From Virgibacillus sp. NKC19-16 (GTDB taxonomy: Bacteria > Bacillota > Bacilli > Bacillales > Amphibacillaceae), in contig NZ_CP074373.1 in NCBI RefSeq assembly GCF_021560035.1, positions 2,290,001 to 2,354,000 of the forward strand: a stretch of 64,000 nt of DNA, read 5' to 3'. The position numbers and the translations under genes were made by a program. Within the stretch, counting starts at the first letter, position 1. Each line of letters begins with the position of its first letter. This document shows positions 52,709 to 60,659 of the stretch, piece after piece. Below the pieces are notes generated by a model. The model worked only from the letters and a program-made list of their open reading frames with translations, ran no database searches and was not told the origin of the DNA.

Positions 52709-53767
52709 TTAATCTTCCAATGGGTTCAGACTTTCTTCTCCTGTTAGTTCAGAAATCATCGTTACCATCAATTCTATTTCCTCATCAATATCCATCAGGC
52801 TTGCTGTCTCAACAGGTGAATGCATATAACGCAATGGTAAGGATACAAGAGATATTGGAACCCCCTGACCGGTCAAACGCATGCGATCTGCATCTGTCCC
52901 TGTCATTCTTGGCGTTAATTCATACTGCACATTCATGTTTAATTTTTGTGCCGCATTCTCCAGCAGTTTATTGATCTTCCTATTGATCGGTGCTCCTTTT
53001 GCTAAGACCGGCCCACCTTCAAGGCGGATATCACCATGTTTGTTCTTATTTACACCAGGGTAATCTGTTGCGAATGTAACATCAACAGCAATAGCCATTG
53101 TAGGTTTAACACCTGCAGCGGCAAAATAGGCACCACCCATATTTGTTTCTTCATTCACCGTGCTTGCAGCATAGACACCAACTTGGCAGCCTTTGTCTGC
53201 TAAGCGCTTGAACACTTCTGCTACGATAAACGCACCTGTGCGATTATCTAAACCACGCCCTGCCACGTAGCGATCCATCAAGATTTCCGGTTCTGTTTTA
53301 TATACACCAAGATCGCCAATTTGGACATGTTCCGCTGCTTCATCTTTTGTTTTATACCCACAATCAATAAATAAATCTTCCAGATTAAAATCATCTTTCA
53401 AGCCGCCATGATGCTGTGCATTCACACCAATAACACCTATAACAGTCTTGTTGTATCCGAGCACGGTTACTTTCATACCGACCGCAGCCTTTGGATTGAT
53501 TCCGCCCATCTTATCAAAATGCAGAAACCCATTTTCATCAATACGGTTAATCACAAGTCCGATTTCATCACTATGTCCTGCTAGTAATACTTTAAAAGGG
53601 GCCTCCGGGTTTAGCACACCAATGACATTACCGGCATTATCGGTTCTTATCTCATCAGCAAAACTTTTTACATTATTCATCCATTTCTTTTGTATCGCCA
53701 TTTCATTACTCGACGGTGATGGCGTTTGCAGGAGCTCTACTAAGAAATCCTGTTCTGATCTTTTCAT
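52709..53767 (-). CDS. M42-family metalloaminopeptidase (YsdC/FrvX type)
   Basis: 352 residues. Binuclear-metal motifs LLAGHSDEIGLVIN (residue about 65), GLDNRTGAFIV (about 185), STVNEETNMGGAYF (about 212) and VDVTFATDYPGV (about 236). Dodecameric cytosolic peptidases of this family trim peptides. It is intact, unlike the related ytoP copy at the window start. RBS AAGGAGG. Divergent from the thioredoxin-like gene. Confidence 0.92.
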   Translation of the reverse strand: MKRSEQDFLVELLQTPSPSSNEMAIQKKWMNNVKSFADEIRTDNAGNVIGVLNPEAPFKVLLAGHSDEIGLVINRIDENGFLHFDKMGGINPKAAVGMKVTVLGYNKTVIGVIGVNAQHHGGLKDDFNLEDLFIDCGYKTKDEAAEHVQIGDLGVYKTEPEILMDRYVAGRGLDNRTGAFIVAEVFKRLADKGCQVGVYAASTVNEETNMGGAYFAAAGVKPTMAIAVDVTFATDYPGVNKNKHGDIRLEGGPVLAKGAPINRKINKLLENAAQKLNMNVQYELTPRMTGTDADRMRLTGQGVPISLVSLPLRYMHSPVETASLMDIDEEIELMVTMISELTGEESLNPLED

Positions 53768-53896
53768 GTTATTCCTCCTTCGCGTAAAACGTTAGTACCA
53801 TCATAGCAAATTTTTATGTTAAGAGCACATTTGTTTACGATGCGTATGCAAATGGGTAGAATTAAATTTAACAAGTGAAAAAAGGAGCGGTTAATA

Positions 53897-54451
53897 ATGG
53901 ACTTAAATCAATGGTATGAAAAAGCAATGTCACCTGATACATATATTGAATCCATGAAAGAGCATAAGGAAAACCTCCTGCATGTTTACGATAATTTCAC
54001 CTTACCAAATGATGAGGCATTTTTTAAGGAAATAAAAGCTAAAAATCTCCGTGCTATCGTTTTAACAGAGGATTGGTGTGGTGATGCGATGATGAATACC
54101 CCGGTCTTACTTCGACTTGCGGAAAAATCCGATATAGATGTGCGGATGCTGCTTCGTGATCAAAATCTGGAATTAATGGATCAATACCTAACAAATGGCA
54201 AATCACGTTCGATTCCTATTTTCATATTTATTGATGAACACGGAAATGAAGTGGCAAAATGGGGCCCTCGCGCTGATAAGGTCCAGCAATTTAGTGACGA
54301 CGCACGCCAATCACTGCCCGCCAAAGATGCCGAAGATTACAAGGAAAAATTGAAAGAAATGCTTGTATTTATGACAAAATCATTCCGGGACAATACTGAT
54401 TTCTGGGATGATGTATATGCTAGTATCAAACAAACTTTACAAAATAGCTAA
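53897..54451 (+). CDS. Thioredoxin-fold protein with a single-Cys WCGDA motif
   Basis: 184 residues. Thioredoxin core with TEDWCGDAMMNTPVLLRLA near residue 56 and the cis-Pro segment SRSIPIFIFIDEHGNEVAKWG near residue 105. Where thioredoxins have CxxC, this has CGDA, so it has one redox Cys; it probably acts by thiol exchange or binding rather than as a disulfide reductase. Widespread in Bacilli, not characterised to my knowledge. Strong AAGGAGCGG RBS; terminator follows. Confidence 0.85.
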   Translation: MDLNQWYEKAMSPDTYIESMKEHKENLLHVYDNFTLPNDEAFFKEIKAKNLRAIVLTEDWCGDAMMNTPVLLRLAEKSDIDVRMLLRDQNLELMDQYLTNGKSRSIPIFIFIDEHGNEVAKWGPRADKVQQFSDDARQSLPAKDAEDYKEKLKEMLVFMTKSFRDNTDFWDDVYASIKQTLQNS

Positions 54452-54460
54452 CTAACGCGG

Positions 54461-54488
54461 GGGTTGACGCATTTTGCGTCAGCCTTTT
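54461..54488 (+). terminator. Terminator of the thioredoxin-like gene
   Basis: GGTTGACGC, loop ATTTT, GCGTCAGCC (one G-U), then TTTTT. A reading of the next gene from 54464 would begin in this hairpin. Confidence 0.85.
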
Positions 54489-54544
54489 TGTATAGTCTGC
54501 TAAACCCTTTGTCCATACTAATGAGACATGAGGGGGTGAGCAGG

Positions 54545-55543
54545 ATGAGTATAAAACTATTTAAAAATGTCTATTACCGGCTTCCTATTACCATCAGGCT
54601 ATTAATAACGATTCTCCTATTGATGATTATCTTTGGTTTTATCATCTACCTTGTAGAGCCAGAACAGTTCCCTACTATCTTTGATGGAATATGGTGGGCC
54701 TTTGTTACAGCAGCTACAGTAGGTTACGGGGATTTTGTTCCCCTCACGATTCCCGGTAAAATTGTCGCTATCCTATTAATCCTCACAGGCGGCGGATTAA
54801 TCGCCTTCTACATTACTTCTTTTGCTTCCGTTTCGATTAAACATGAACAGGATTTGGAAAGCGGTAAAGTTATTTTTAAAAGTAGCGGCCACCTTATTTT
54901 TATCGGATGGAATGAACGAACGAGACAATTGCTTGATATCACGATAGATAATGATCCAGATGTTCGTATCGTTCTCATTGACCGTTCATTGAACCATCTG
55001 GCATTCCAACATTATCCCGTCCATTTCATTCATGGGGACCCGACAGAGGACCAGACGTTAAAGCAAGCGAACATTGAACAAGCAAAACGCGTGGTAATAA
55101 CAGCTGATATCAATCAAAACGAACGCCAATCAGATAACAATACAATATTAACCACTGTAGCCGTTCGGGGGAATAACAAAGAAATTCCGATCATTGCCGA
55201 AATATTATCAAAAATACAGATTGAAAATGCTCTGCGTGCGGGGGCATCGACAATTATTAAATCAAATGACTTTATGAGTGCATTACTTTATCATGAGCTT
55301 TCAAGTGCAGAAGATGCGATGCCGTTTGATACTGTTCTACAGGTATTAAAAAACCAGCAATTCAGTCATATAAAACTTCCTGAATCGCTCATGGACAAAT
55401 CATTCCTGCAATCTTCAACCTTTTTATTGCAAGAAAATCAACTCTTGCTTGGACTGATACGAGATGAAGAATGGCATATAAATCCAAAAGCAGATTTCAT
55501 TCTTGAGGAGGGTGATATTCTAATAACTATTACTGCCTGGTAA
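54545..55543 (+). CDS. yugO: YugO potassium channel with RCK (TrkA-N) domain
   Basis: 332 residues. Two membrane segments (LLITILLLMIIFGFIIYL and IVAILLILTGGGLIAF) flank the pore loop with the selectivity filter TVGYGD near residues 57-62. The cytosolic part is a TrkA-N domain (HLIFIGWNERTRQLLDITID, then RVVITADINQNERQSDN) with a C-terminal TrkA-C-like end. YugO drives K+ electrical signalling in Bacillus biofilms. RBS GAGGGGGTG favours the ATG at 54545. No mstX-like leader gene is seen upstream. Confidence 0.94.
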   Translation: MSIKLFKNVYYRLPITIRLLITILLLMIIFGFIIYLVEPEQFPTIFDGIWWAFVTAATVGYGDFVPLTIPGKIVAILLILTGGGLIAFYITSFASVSIKHEQDLESGKVIFKSSGHLIFIGWNERTRQLLDITIDNDPDVRIVLIDRSLNHLAFQHYPVHFIHGDPTEDQTLKQANIEQAKRVVITADINQNERQSDNNTILTTVAVRGNNKEIPIIAEILSKIQIENALRAGASTIIKSNDFMSALLYHELSSAEDAMPFDTVLQVLKNQQFSHIKLPESLMDKSFLQSSTFLLQENQLLLGLIRDEEWHINPKADFILEEGDILITITAW

Positions 55544-55633
55544 CAACTAATAATTTTTGCTTCAACAAAAGGTTTGTGATAAAATATTTTATTGTGTAAA
55601 AAGAAATGAATATAGATATAGGAGTTGTTCCGC

Positions 55634-55999
55634 ATGACGAACAAATTTGAGACAGGCCAAATCGTTGAAGGAAAAGTTACAGGCATACAACCATATGGTG
55701 CGTTTGTTGCTTTAGATGAGGAAGTTCAAGGTTTAGTTCATATTTCCGAGGTAACACATGGATTTGTTAAAGATATTAATGATTATCTAACAGTTGGAGA
55801 TGAAGTGAAAGTTAAGGTCTTAAACGTAGATGAAGAAAATAATAAATTTTCATTATCTATTCGGGCTACAGAAGAAGCACCAGCAAAACCGGCAAAACCC
55901 CCAAAAAGCAGCACCGATAAACAACAAGATAGTGAAGAAGCTGGCTTCAACACATTAAAAGATAAACTCGAGGAATGGATTAAACAGTCCAAGAAATAA
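55634..55999 (+). CDS. yugI: YugI-type S1-domain RNA-binding protein (general stress protein 13)
   Basis: 121 residues. One S1 domain (GQIVEGKVTGIQPYGAFVAL, GLVHISEVTHGFVKDI, VKVKVLNVDEENNKFSLSI) followed by a Lys-rich tail. Known as GSP13 in Bacillus; likely ribosome-associated. The ATG at 55634 has AGGAG upstream; a TTG at 55625 does not. Followed by a hairpin before pgi. Confidence 0.92.
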   Translation: MTNKFETGQIVEGKVTGIQPYGAFVALDEEVQGLVHISEVTHGFVKDINDYLTVGDEVKVKVLNVDEENNKFSLSIRATEEAPAKPAKPPKSSTDKQQDSEEAGFNTLKDKLEEWIKQSKK

Positions 56000-56002
56000 T
56001 AC

Positions 56003-56045
56003 ATGAGGTATATGCAGGGTGCTACTTGCGTGTACCTCTTTTTCT
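56003..56045 (+). terminator. Terminator of yugI
   Basis: GAGGTATATGCA, loop, TGCGTGTACCTC (imperfect) then TTTTTC. Confidence 0.65.
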
Positions 56046-56106
56046 TGATTTTAAGTAGTCACTTGGGTAAAGTTAAATTGTAAAAAACTTCAAGGAGGTA
56101 ACTAAG

Positions 56107-57453
56107 GTGACACATGTTTCATTTAACTATGACAAAGCATTAGGTTTTTTTAATAAGGAAGAATTAAATAGCTTGGATAGTTTTGTACAAACTGCCCATA
56201 ATGCGTTACATAATCAAACAGGAGCAGGTAATGACTTTTTAGGATGGATGGATTTACCTGAGAACTATGATAAAGAAGAATACGCTCGGATTAAAGCAAG
56301 CGCTGAGAAAATCAGACAAGATTCGGATGTTCTGCTCGTTATCGGTATTGGCGGATCCTATTTAGGTGCCCGAGCTGCACTTGATATGCTAAGCCATTCG
56401 TTTCAAGATCTATTAGCCAAAGAAGAACGAAAAGCGCCACAAATTATTTTTGTTGGCCATCATTTAAGTTCCACCTACATGTATGACTTATTTGATGTAT
56501 TAAAAGATAAAGATGTTTCGATCAACGTTATTTCAAAAAGCGGGACAACCACAGAGCCCGCAGTAGCTTTTCGTATTTTCAAAAAGTACCTGGAAGAAAA
56601 ATACGGAACCGAAGAAGCAAAAAATCGTATTTACGCAACAACAGATAAGGAAAAAGGTGCGCTAAAAACAAGTGCAGATCAAGCAGGCTATGAAACGTTT
56701 GTCATCCCTGATGATGTCGGTGGACGTTATTCTGTATTAACAGCAGTAGGTCTATTACCTATAGCAGTAAATGGTATTTCCATTGATGATATGATGCAAG
56801 GAGCAAAGGCAGCCATGAATGACTTCGCTGAACCGGAACTTGCAAAAAATCCTGCTTACCAATACGCAGCCGTAAGAAATATTTTATACAATAAAGGGAA
56901 AGTAACAGAAATGCTCATTAATTACGAGCCTAGCTTGAGTTATTTTGCTGAGTGGTGGAAACAATTATTTGGTGAAAGTGAAGGTAAAGATCAAAAAGGA
57001 ATTTATCCGTCTTCTGCCAATTTCACAACCGATCTCCATTCACTGGGTCAATATGTACAAGAAGGCCGTCGAAATATTTTTGAGACCGTTCTTCATGTTG
57101 GAAAAGCCAACAAAGAAATGACACTCAAGGCAGAAGAAAATAATTCGGACGGGCTTAATTATTTAGCAGGAAAAACGATACATGAAATTAATGATAAAGC
57201 ATTCCAGGGTACGCTACTCGCACATACGGACGGCGATGTTCCTAACTTAGTTGTTGAAGTACCAGAAATTGATGCTTATACATTCGGCTATATGGTTTAT
57301 TTCTTTGAAAAAGCCTGTGCGATCAGTGGTTATCTGCTTGGTGTAAATCCATTTGATCAACCTGGTGTCGAAGCATATAAGAAGAATATGTTTGCATTAC
57401 TTGGCAAACCTGGATTTGAGGAAGAGAAAGAGACACTCGAGAAACGACTGTAA
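56107..57453 (+). CDS. pgi: Glucose-6-phosphate isomerase
   Basis: 448 residues, the usual Gram-positive length. Signature motifs: [35 protein letters not shown] near residue 140, [19 protein letters not shown], and [17 protein letters not shown]. It interconverts glucose-6-P and fructose-6-P. GTG start with AAGGAGG 8 bases upstream. Terminator follows. Confidence 0.97.
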   Translation: MTHVSFNYDKALGFFNKEELNSLDSFVQTAHNALHNQTGAGNDFLGWMDLPENYDKEEYARIKASAEKIRQDSDVLLVIGIGGSYLGARAALDMLSHSFQDLLAKEERKAPQIIFVGHHLSSTYMYDLFDVLKDKDVSINVISKSGTTTEPAVAFRIFKKYLEEKYGTEEAKNRIYATTDKEKGALKTSADQAGYETFVIPDDVGGRYSVLTAVGLLPIAVNGISIDDMMQGAKAAMNDFAEPELAKNPAYQYAAVRNILYNKGKVTEMLINYEPSLSYFAEWWKQLFGESEGKDQKGIYPSSANFTTDLHSLGQYVQEGRRNIFETVLHVGKANKEMTLKAEENNSDGLNYLAGKTIHEINDKAFQGTLLAHTDGDVPNLVVEVPEIDAYTFGYMVYFFEKACAISGYLLGVNPFDQPGVEAYKKNMFALLGKPGFEEEKETLEKRL

Positions 57454-57540
57454 AAGTTTGAAAAAAAATTTCCAAAATGTGTTTATAAATTTATCTGTGG
57501 GGTATAATAATGAATGTAAGACTTTCTCGTATTCCCCCTG

Positions 57541-57576
57541 TAGGCAAGGCGTTTTTACGCTTTGCTTTTTTTTTGT
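57541..57576 (+). terminator. pgi terminator
   Basis: GGCAAGGCG, loop TTTTTA, CGCTTTGC (one G-U), then TTTTTTTTT. Confidence 0.88.
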
Positions 57577-57649
57577 CCAAAACGCTTCCTATATATCTTT
57601 TTCGTTTGTTTGTTATAATAGGGGTTATGAAATCGTAGGAGGTTTTTTT

Positions 57650-58816
57650 ATGAGTATATTTGATGAATTACATGATCGAAAAAATACACGTTCCGTTAAA
57701 TGGGATATGTTAAAGCCCGTTTTTCAAACAGATGATGTTTTACCAATGTGGGTAGCCGATATGGACTTCAGGGCACCTGAAGCAGTAAATGATGCATTAG
57801 TGAAACGCGCTAAGCACGGGATTTATGGCTATACCGTTATTGATGATGATGTAACAGATTCTATTATTAACTGGGTTAAAAAACGTCATAACTGGACAAT
57901 TGATAAAGAATGGCTATCCTTTAGTCCAGGTGTCGTCACAAGCCTCCATTTGGCTATTCAAGCTTTTACAGAGCCAAATGATAAAATAATCATTCAAACA
58001 CCTGTATATACGCCGTTTTACAGTGTGATTGAGCAACATAATAGAGAAGTTGTTAAAAATCCACTTGTACTGGAAAATGACTATTATACCATTGACTTTA
58101 CTGATTTTGAGGAGAAATTAAAACAAGGTGTAAAAGCATTTATTTTATGTTCACCACATAATCCGATTGGACGTGTATGGAAGCGGGAAGAGCTGAAAGA
58201 AATGGCTAGGTTATGCCTCAAATATGACGTACTGATTTTATCTGATGAAATCCACGCAGATCTCATTTACCCAGGTGAGCGTCATATTCCAATAGCTTCC
58301 CTTTCTGAGGAAATCGCGGATCAAACAATTACCTGCATGGCACCATCCAAGACATTTAATTTAGCCGGCTTACAGGCTTCATACGTTATTACTACGAGTA
58401 AAGATAAAAGAGTTACCTTTAATGAACTTCTAAGTAAGCAGGGTCACGGTATGTTAAATACAATGGGGAATACAGCCCTTGAAGCAGCATATGTACATGG
58501 AGAAGCATGGCTTGAGGAATTAATGACCGTTATAAAAGCCAACCAGGAATATGTTACAGAAATGCTGGAGGAATATACAGACCTGAAAGTTATCCGGTCT
58601 GAGGGCACTTATCTATTATGGATTGATTGCAGTACATTGAATTTGGACAAAAACGACCTTAATAAATTTATGATCGAAAAAGCCAAAGTGGGTCTTAACA
58701 CAGGGGCCTCTTATGGCGAAGATGGCGGAAACTTTATGCGAATGAATATTGCCTGTCCGAAAGCTACTGTGGAAGAAGGCGTGAAGCGAATCATAGATGC
58801 GGTGAATAACAAATAG
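57650..58816 (+). CDS. patB: PatB/MalY-type PLP-dependent C-S lyase
   Basis: 388 residues. Fold type I: MWVADMDFRAPEAV near residue 33, SPGVVTSLHLAIQAFTEP near residue 93, SPHNPIGRVW near residue 165, LSDEIHADLIYPG near 197 and the PLP lysine in CMAPSKTFNLAGLQ near 231. Members cleave cystathionine/cysteine (C-S bond); B. subtilis patB is in the same neighbourhood (yug region, near kapB). Start at 57650 with TAGGAGG upstream; the longer frame to 57353 overlaps pgi out of register and is rejected. Confidence 0.92.
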   Translation: MSIFDELHDRKNTRSVKWDMLKPVFQTDDVLPMWVADMDFRAPEAVNDALVKRAKHGIYGYTVIDDDVTDSIINWVKKRHNWTIDKEWLSFSPGVVTSLHLAIQAFTEPNDKIIIQTPVYTPFYSVIEQHNREVVKNPLVLENDYYTIDFTDFEEKLKQGVKAFILCSPHNPIGRVWKREELKEMARLCLKYDVLILSDEIHADLIYPGERHIPIASLSEEIADQTITCMAPSKTFNLAGLQASYVITTSKDKRVTFNELLSKQGHGMLNTMGNTALEAAYVHGEAWLEELMTVIKANQEYVTEMLEEYTDLKVIRSEGTYLLWIDCSTLNLDKNDLNKFMIEKAKVGLNTGASYGEDGGNFMRMNIACPKATVEEGVKRIIDAVNNK

Positions 58817-58837
58817 AGATTCTTATGTTGATAATAA

Positions 58838-58868
58838 TAGCCATACGTTTTTTAAGCGCATGGCTTTT
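58838..58868. terminator. Terminator between patB and sodC
   Basis: AGCCATACG, loop, CGCATGGCT, with TTTT after: shared by the two convergent genes. Confidence 0.8.
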
Positions 58869-58877
58869 ATCAATTTA

Positions 58878-59531
58878 TTACCCCTCTTGGTCTTCATTAA
58901 ATTGGGTAGGGTCTGTCGGTTGTTCTCCTGAATCTGCTTCCTCTTCTGTTTTTATTTCACCACAAGCAATCCGGGCCCCTGCATTCCCTCCCGGTTGACT
59001 CACGCCGTCATCTTGCCCTTGATGAATAACCAATGAGGTCCCTTCTCCTCTTAATATGGACATCTGTCCATCTACAAGCGTTGCACTGGCCAGCATTAAT
59101 TCTACTTCGACAAGACCGCCTCCATCTGCTTCAATATTGGGTAAATCCCCTAAGTGGGAGCCTTCCGGATGCATAAGTCCATGCTCGTTGCCCTCTGGAT
59201 TAAAATGATTTCCAGCACTTTCGAAATCGGGAGCTTCACAGGTTGGATTTTCATGGACATGGATCCCGTGAAATCCTGGTTCCAGTCCTTCTAAACTCAA
59301 TTCCACCTGTACACCATCCGACTGTTCGGATAATGTAGCAGTACCAATCATATCACCCGAAGCATTGTGCATTTCCACCGTTCTTGACGATCGATCATCA
59401 CTTTGACATGAAGCCAGGAAAAGAATCATGATAATTAGAAGACTTGGCAATCGCAAGGACTTTAAGCAATTTCCAAAGCCCGTACCTTTGCAGAAAGAAA
59501 ATATGTTTTTACTGCGAAAAAATAAATGCAT
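58878..59531 (-). CDS. sodC: Copper/zinc superoxide dismutase lipoprotein (SodC)
   Basis: 217 residues. A lipobox LFLASCQSD (Cys near residue 42) anchors it outside the membrane. The SOD fold has all copper and zinc ligands visible: HGIHVHE, GNHFNP, EHGLMHPEGSHLGDLPN and LVIHQGQDDG; Cys at NPTCEA and ARIACGEI form the disulfide. Start at 59531 has AAAGGAG upstream, though it leaves a long N terminus before the lipobox; a frame up to 59642 exists. Removes extracellular superoxide. Confidence 0.9.
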   Translation of the reverse strand: MHLFFRSKNIFSFCKGTGFGNCLKSLRLPSLLIIMILFLASCQSDDRSSRTVEMHNASGDMIGTATLSEQSDGVQVELSLEGLEPGFHGIHVHENPTCEAPDFESAGNHFNPEGNEHGLMHPEGSHLGDLPNIEADGGGLVEVELMLASATLVDGQMSILRGEGTSLVIHQGQDDGVSQPGGNAGARIACGEIKTEEEADSGEQPTDPTQFNEDQEG

Positions 59532-59642
59532 GTACTTTCTCCTTTTGAATGCTTTTCTAATAAGTATCCACAAATATGCTGCTGGATAAACATTAGAAAA
59601 ACTAGCACTTCTCATCCTATATAAAATCATGAAAGGACCCAC

Positions 59643-59668
59643 TCATCAACGAGGGGCCCTCCTGCATT
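59643..59668 (-). other. Hairpin between the small membrane protein gene and sodC
   Basis: Minus strand AGGGCCC, loop, GGGTCCT then TTT and AT-rich; a possible terminator or attenuator before sodC. Confidence 0.45.
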
Positions 59669-59679
59669 TTTTAGATAAT

Positions 59680-59877
59680 TTAATCGTTCGAGGCGTTATC
59701 ATCATTTTTATCAGACTTATTTTGCCCATATTTCTCATTAAATAATCGTTCTTCTTTTTTGGATTTTTTATATATTAGATACATTGTTCCTAAAGCTAAT
59801 AACATAAAAATAACCAGCACTATAATCGCTGGAATGTATTCCGTTTTGTCTTCTGGGAAATACAAGAATTCCATCAT
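59680..59877 (-). CDS. Small single-pass membrane protein, unknown
   Basis: 65 residues. MMEFLYFPEDKTEYIPAIIV then VLVIFMLLALGTMYLIYKK: one membrane segment (about residues 14-37) with a charged Lys/Asp/Asn tail. RBS GAAGGAAGTG. No recognised family; it may be co-transcribed with sodC. Confidence 0.65.
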   Translation of the reverse strand: MMEFLYFPEDKTEYIPAIIVLVIFMLLALGTMYLIYKKSKKEERLFNEKYGQNKSDKNDDNASND

Positions 59878-60001
59878 AAGCGCTCACTTCCTTCTACCAT
59901 CAATTATAGCAAAGTTTCTATTTTTACAAAACCAGTAATGTAAAATGTTCGCTAATTCGTTACACTTTTGGGACAATGAAAAGAAGGAGGAGGATGAAAT
60001 T

Positions 60002-60394
60002 ATGGCAGATGTAGCTATTGGTACCACTGTACGCGCACATTACAATTCAGGCACTTACATAGGGGAAGTGAAAGAAGATCGCGGGGAGCGCTATTTAATC
60101 GAAGTACTTGCAGTTGATAAACACCCTATACAAGGAGATCTGCATAACCCCGGCGAGGTGGAAGGCGTATTTTTCCATGAACGAAAAGCATTAGCACACC
60201 ATGAAAAAATGAACGTAAAGAAACCAGCAGTACGTCCATTTGATGAAACAATTCCCCCGTACAATGAATCTCTTAAGCAAGCTGTAGATAACTATAAAGA
60301 AAAGCTTAAAGCAGAAGATACAGCATTCAATGAAAAAGCATTGCGTACATTAGAAGGACTGGAAGAGAAATATTATGAGAAAAGTTATTACTAG
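60002..60394 (+). CDS. kapB: KapB, kinase-associated lipoprotein-type KinB activator
   Basis: 130 residues. The KapB domain reads ADVAIGTTVRAHYNSGTYIG, EVLAVDKHPIQGDLHNPGEV and RKALAHHEKMNVKKP. In Bacillus subtilis KapB is needed for KinB-driven phosphorelay entry to sporulation; there kinB, kapB and patB are neighbours. Here patB is upstream but no kinB is in the window. RBS AAGGAGGAGG favours the ATG at 60002. Its stop codon is 5 to 12 bases from the start of the IscB element. Confidence 0.9.
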   Translation: MADVAIGTTVRAHYNSGTYIGEVKEDRGERYLIEVLAVDKHPIQGDLHNPGEVEGVFFHERKALAHHEKMNVKKPAVRPFDETIPPYNESLKQAVDNYKEKLKAEDTAFNEKALRTLEGLEEKYYEKSYY

Positions 60395-60405
60395 CGAATT
60401 GACGT

Positions 60406-60655
60406 CAACAACCCACCACTTATCAACCTTTCGATCTGATTGAAGTGGGGGCTTAAAAGAGCCCTTGTTGTCTAGCCTAAGTATTTACTGACTACGTTGG
60501 TTTGGTTATCACACCCTTGGATGATACCCTAGTCCGTTGCCCTGTGCAGGCACTGTAATAGTTCTGATGGGTAGGAACGGTCAACCTGAATTTGGCTAAC
60601 TTTAGCAAAGCCTTACCAACATTGGCGAAGGGTAACCACTCTGAGAGGAGGAACA
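60406..60655 (+). ncRNA. Candidate omega-RNA (guide scaffold) upstream of iscB
   Basis: About 250 bases with no reading frame, between kapB and iscB. Start: CAACAA (60406) pairs with TTGTTG (60465-60470), CCACTT with AAGTGG (60416, 60443), GGGCT with AGCCC (60449, 60460). Further stems are likely at 60515-60560 and 60616-60650. Known IscB omega-RNAs occupy this position, with the guide as the 5' end just outside the left end. Here the guide would therefore lie near 60385-60405, at the kapB 3' end. This is a positional inference from the family. Confidence 0.7.
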
Positions 60656-60659
60656 CGTT

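Noticed and set aside
54464-54544. N-terminal extension of YugO
   Set aside because: It starts within the terminator of the upstream gene; the Shine-Dalgarno points to 54545.
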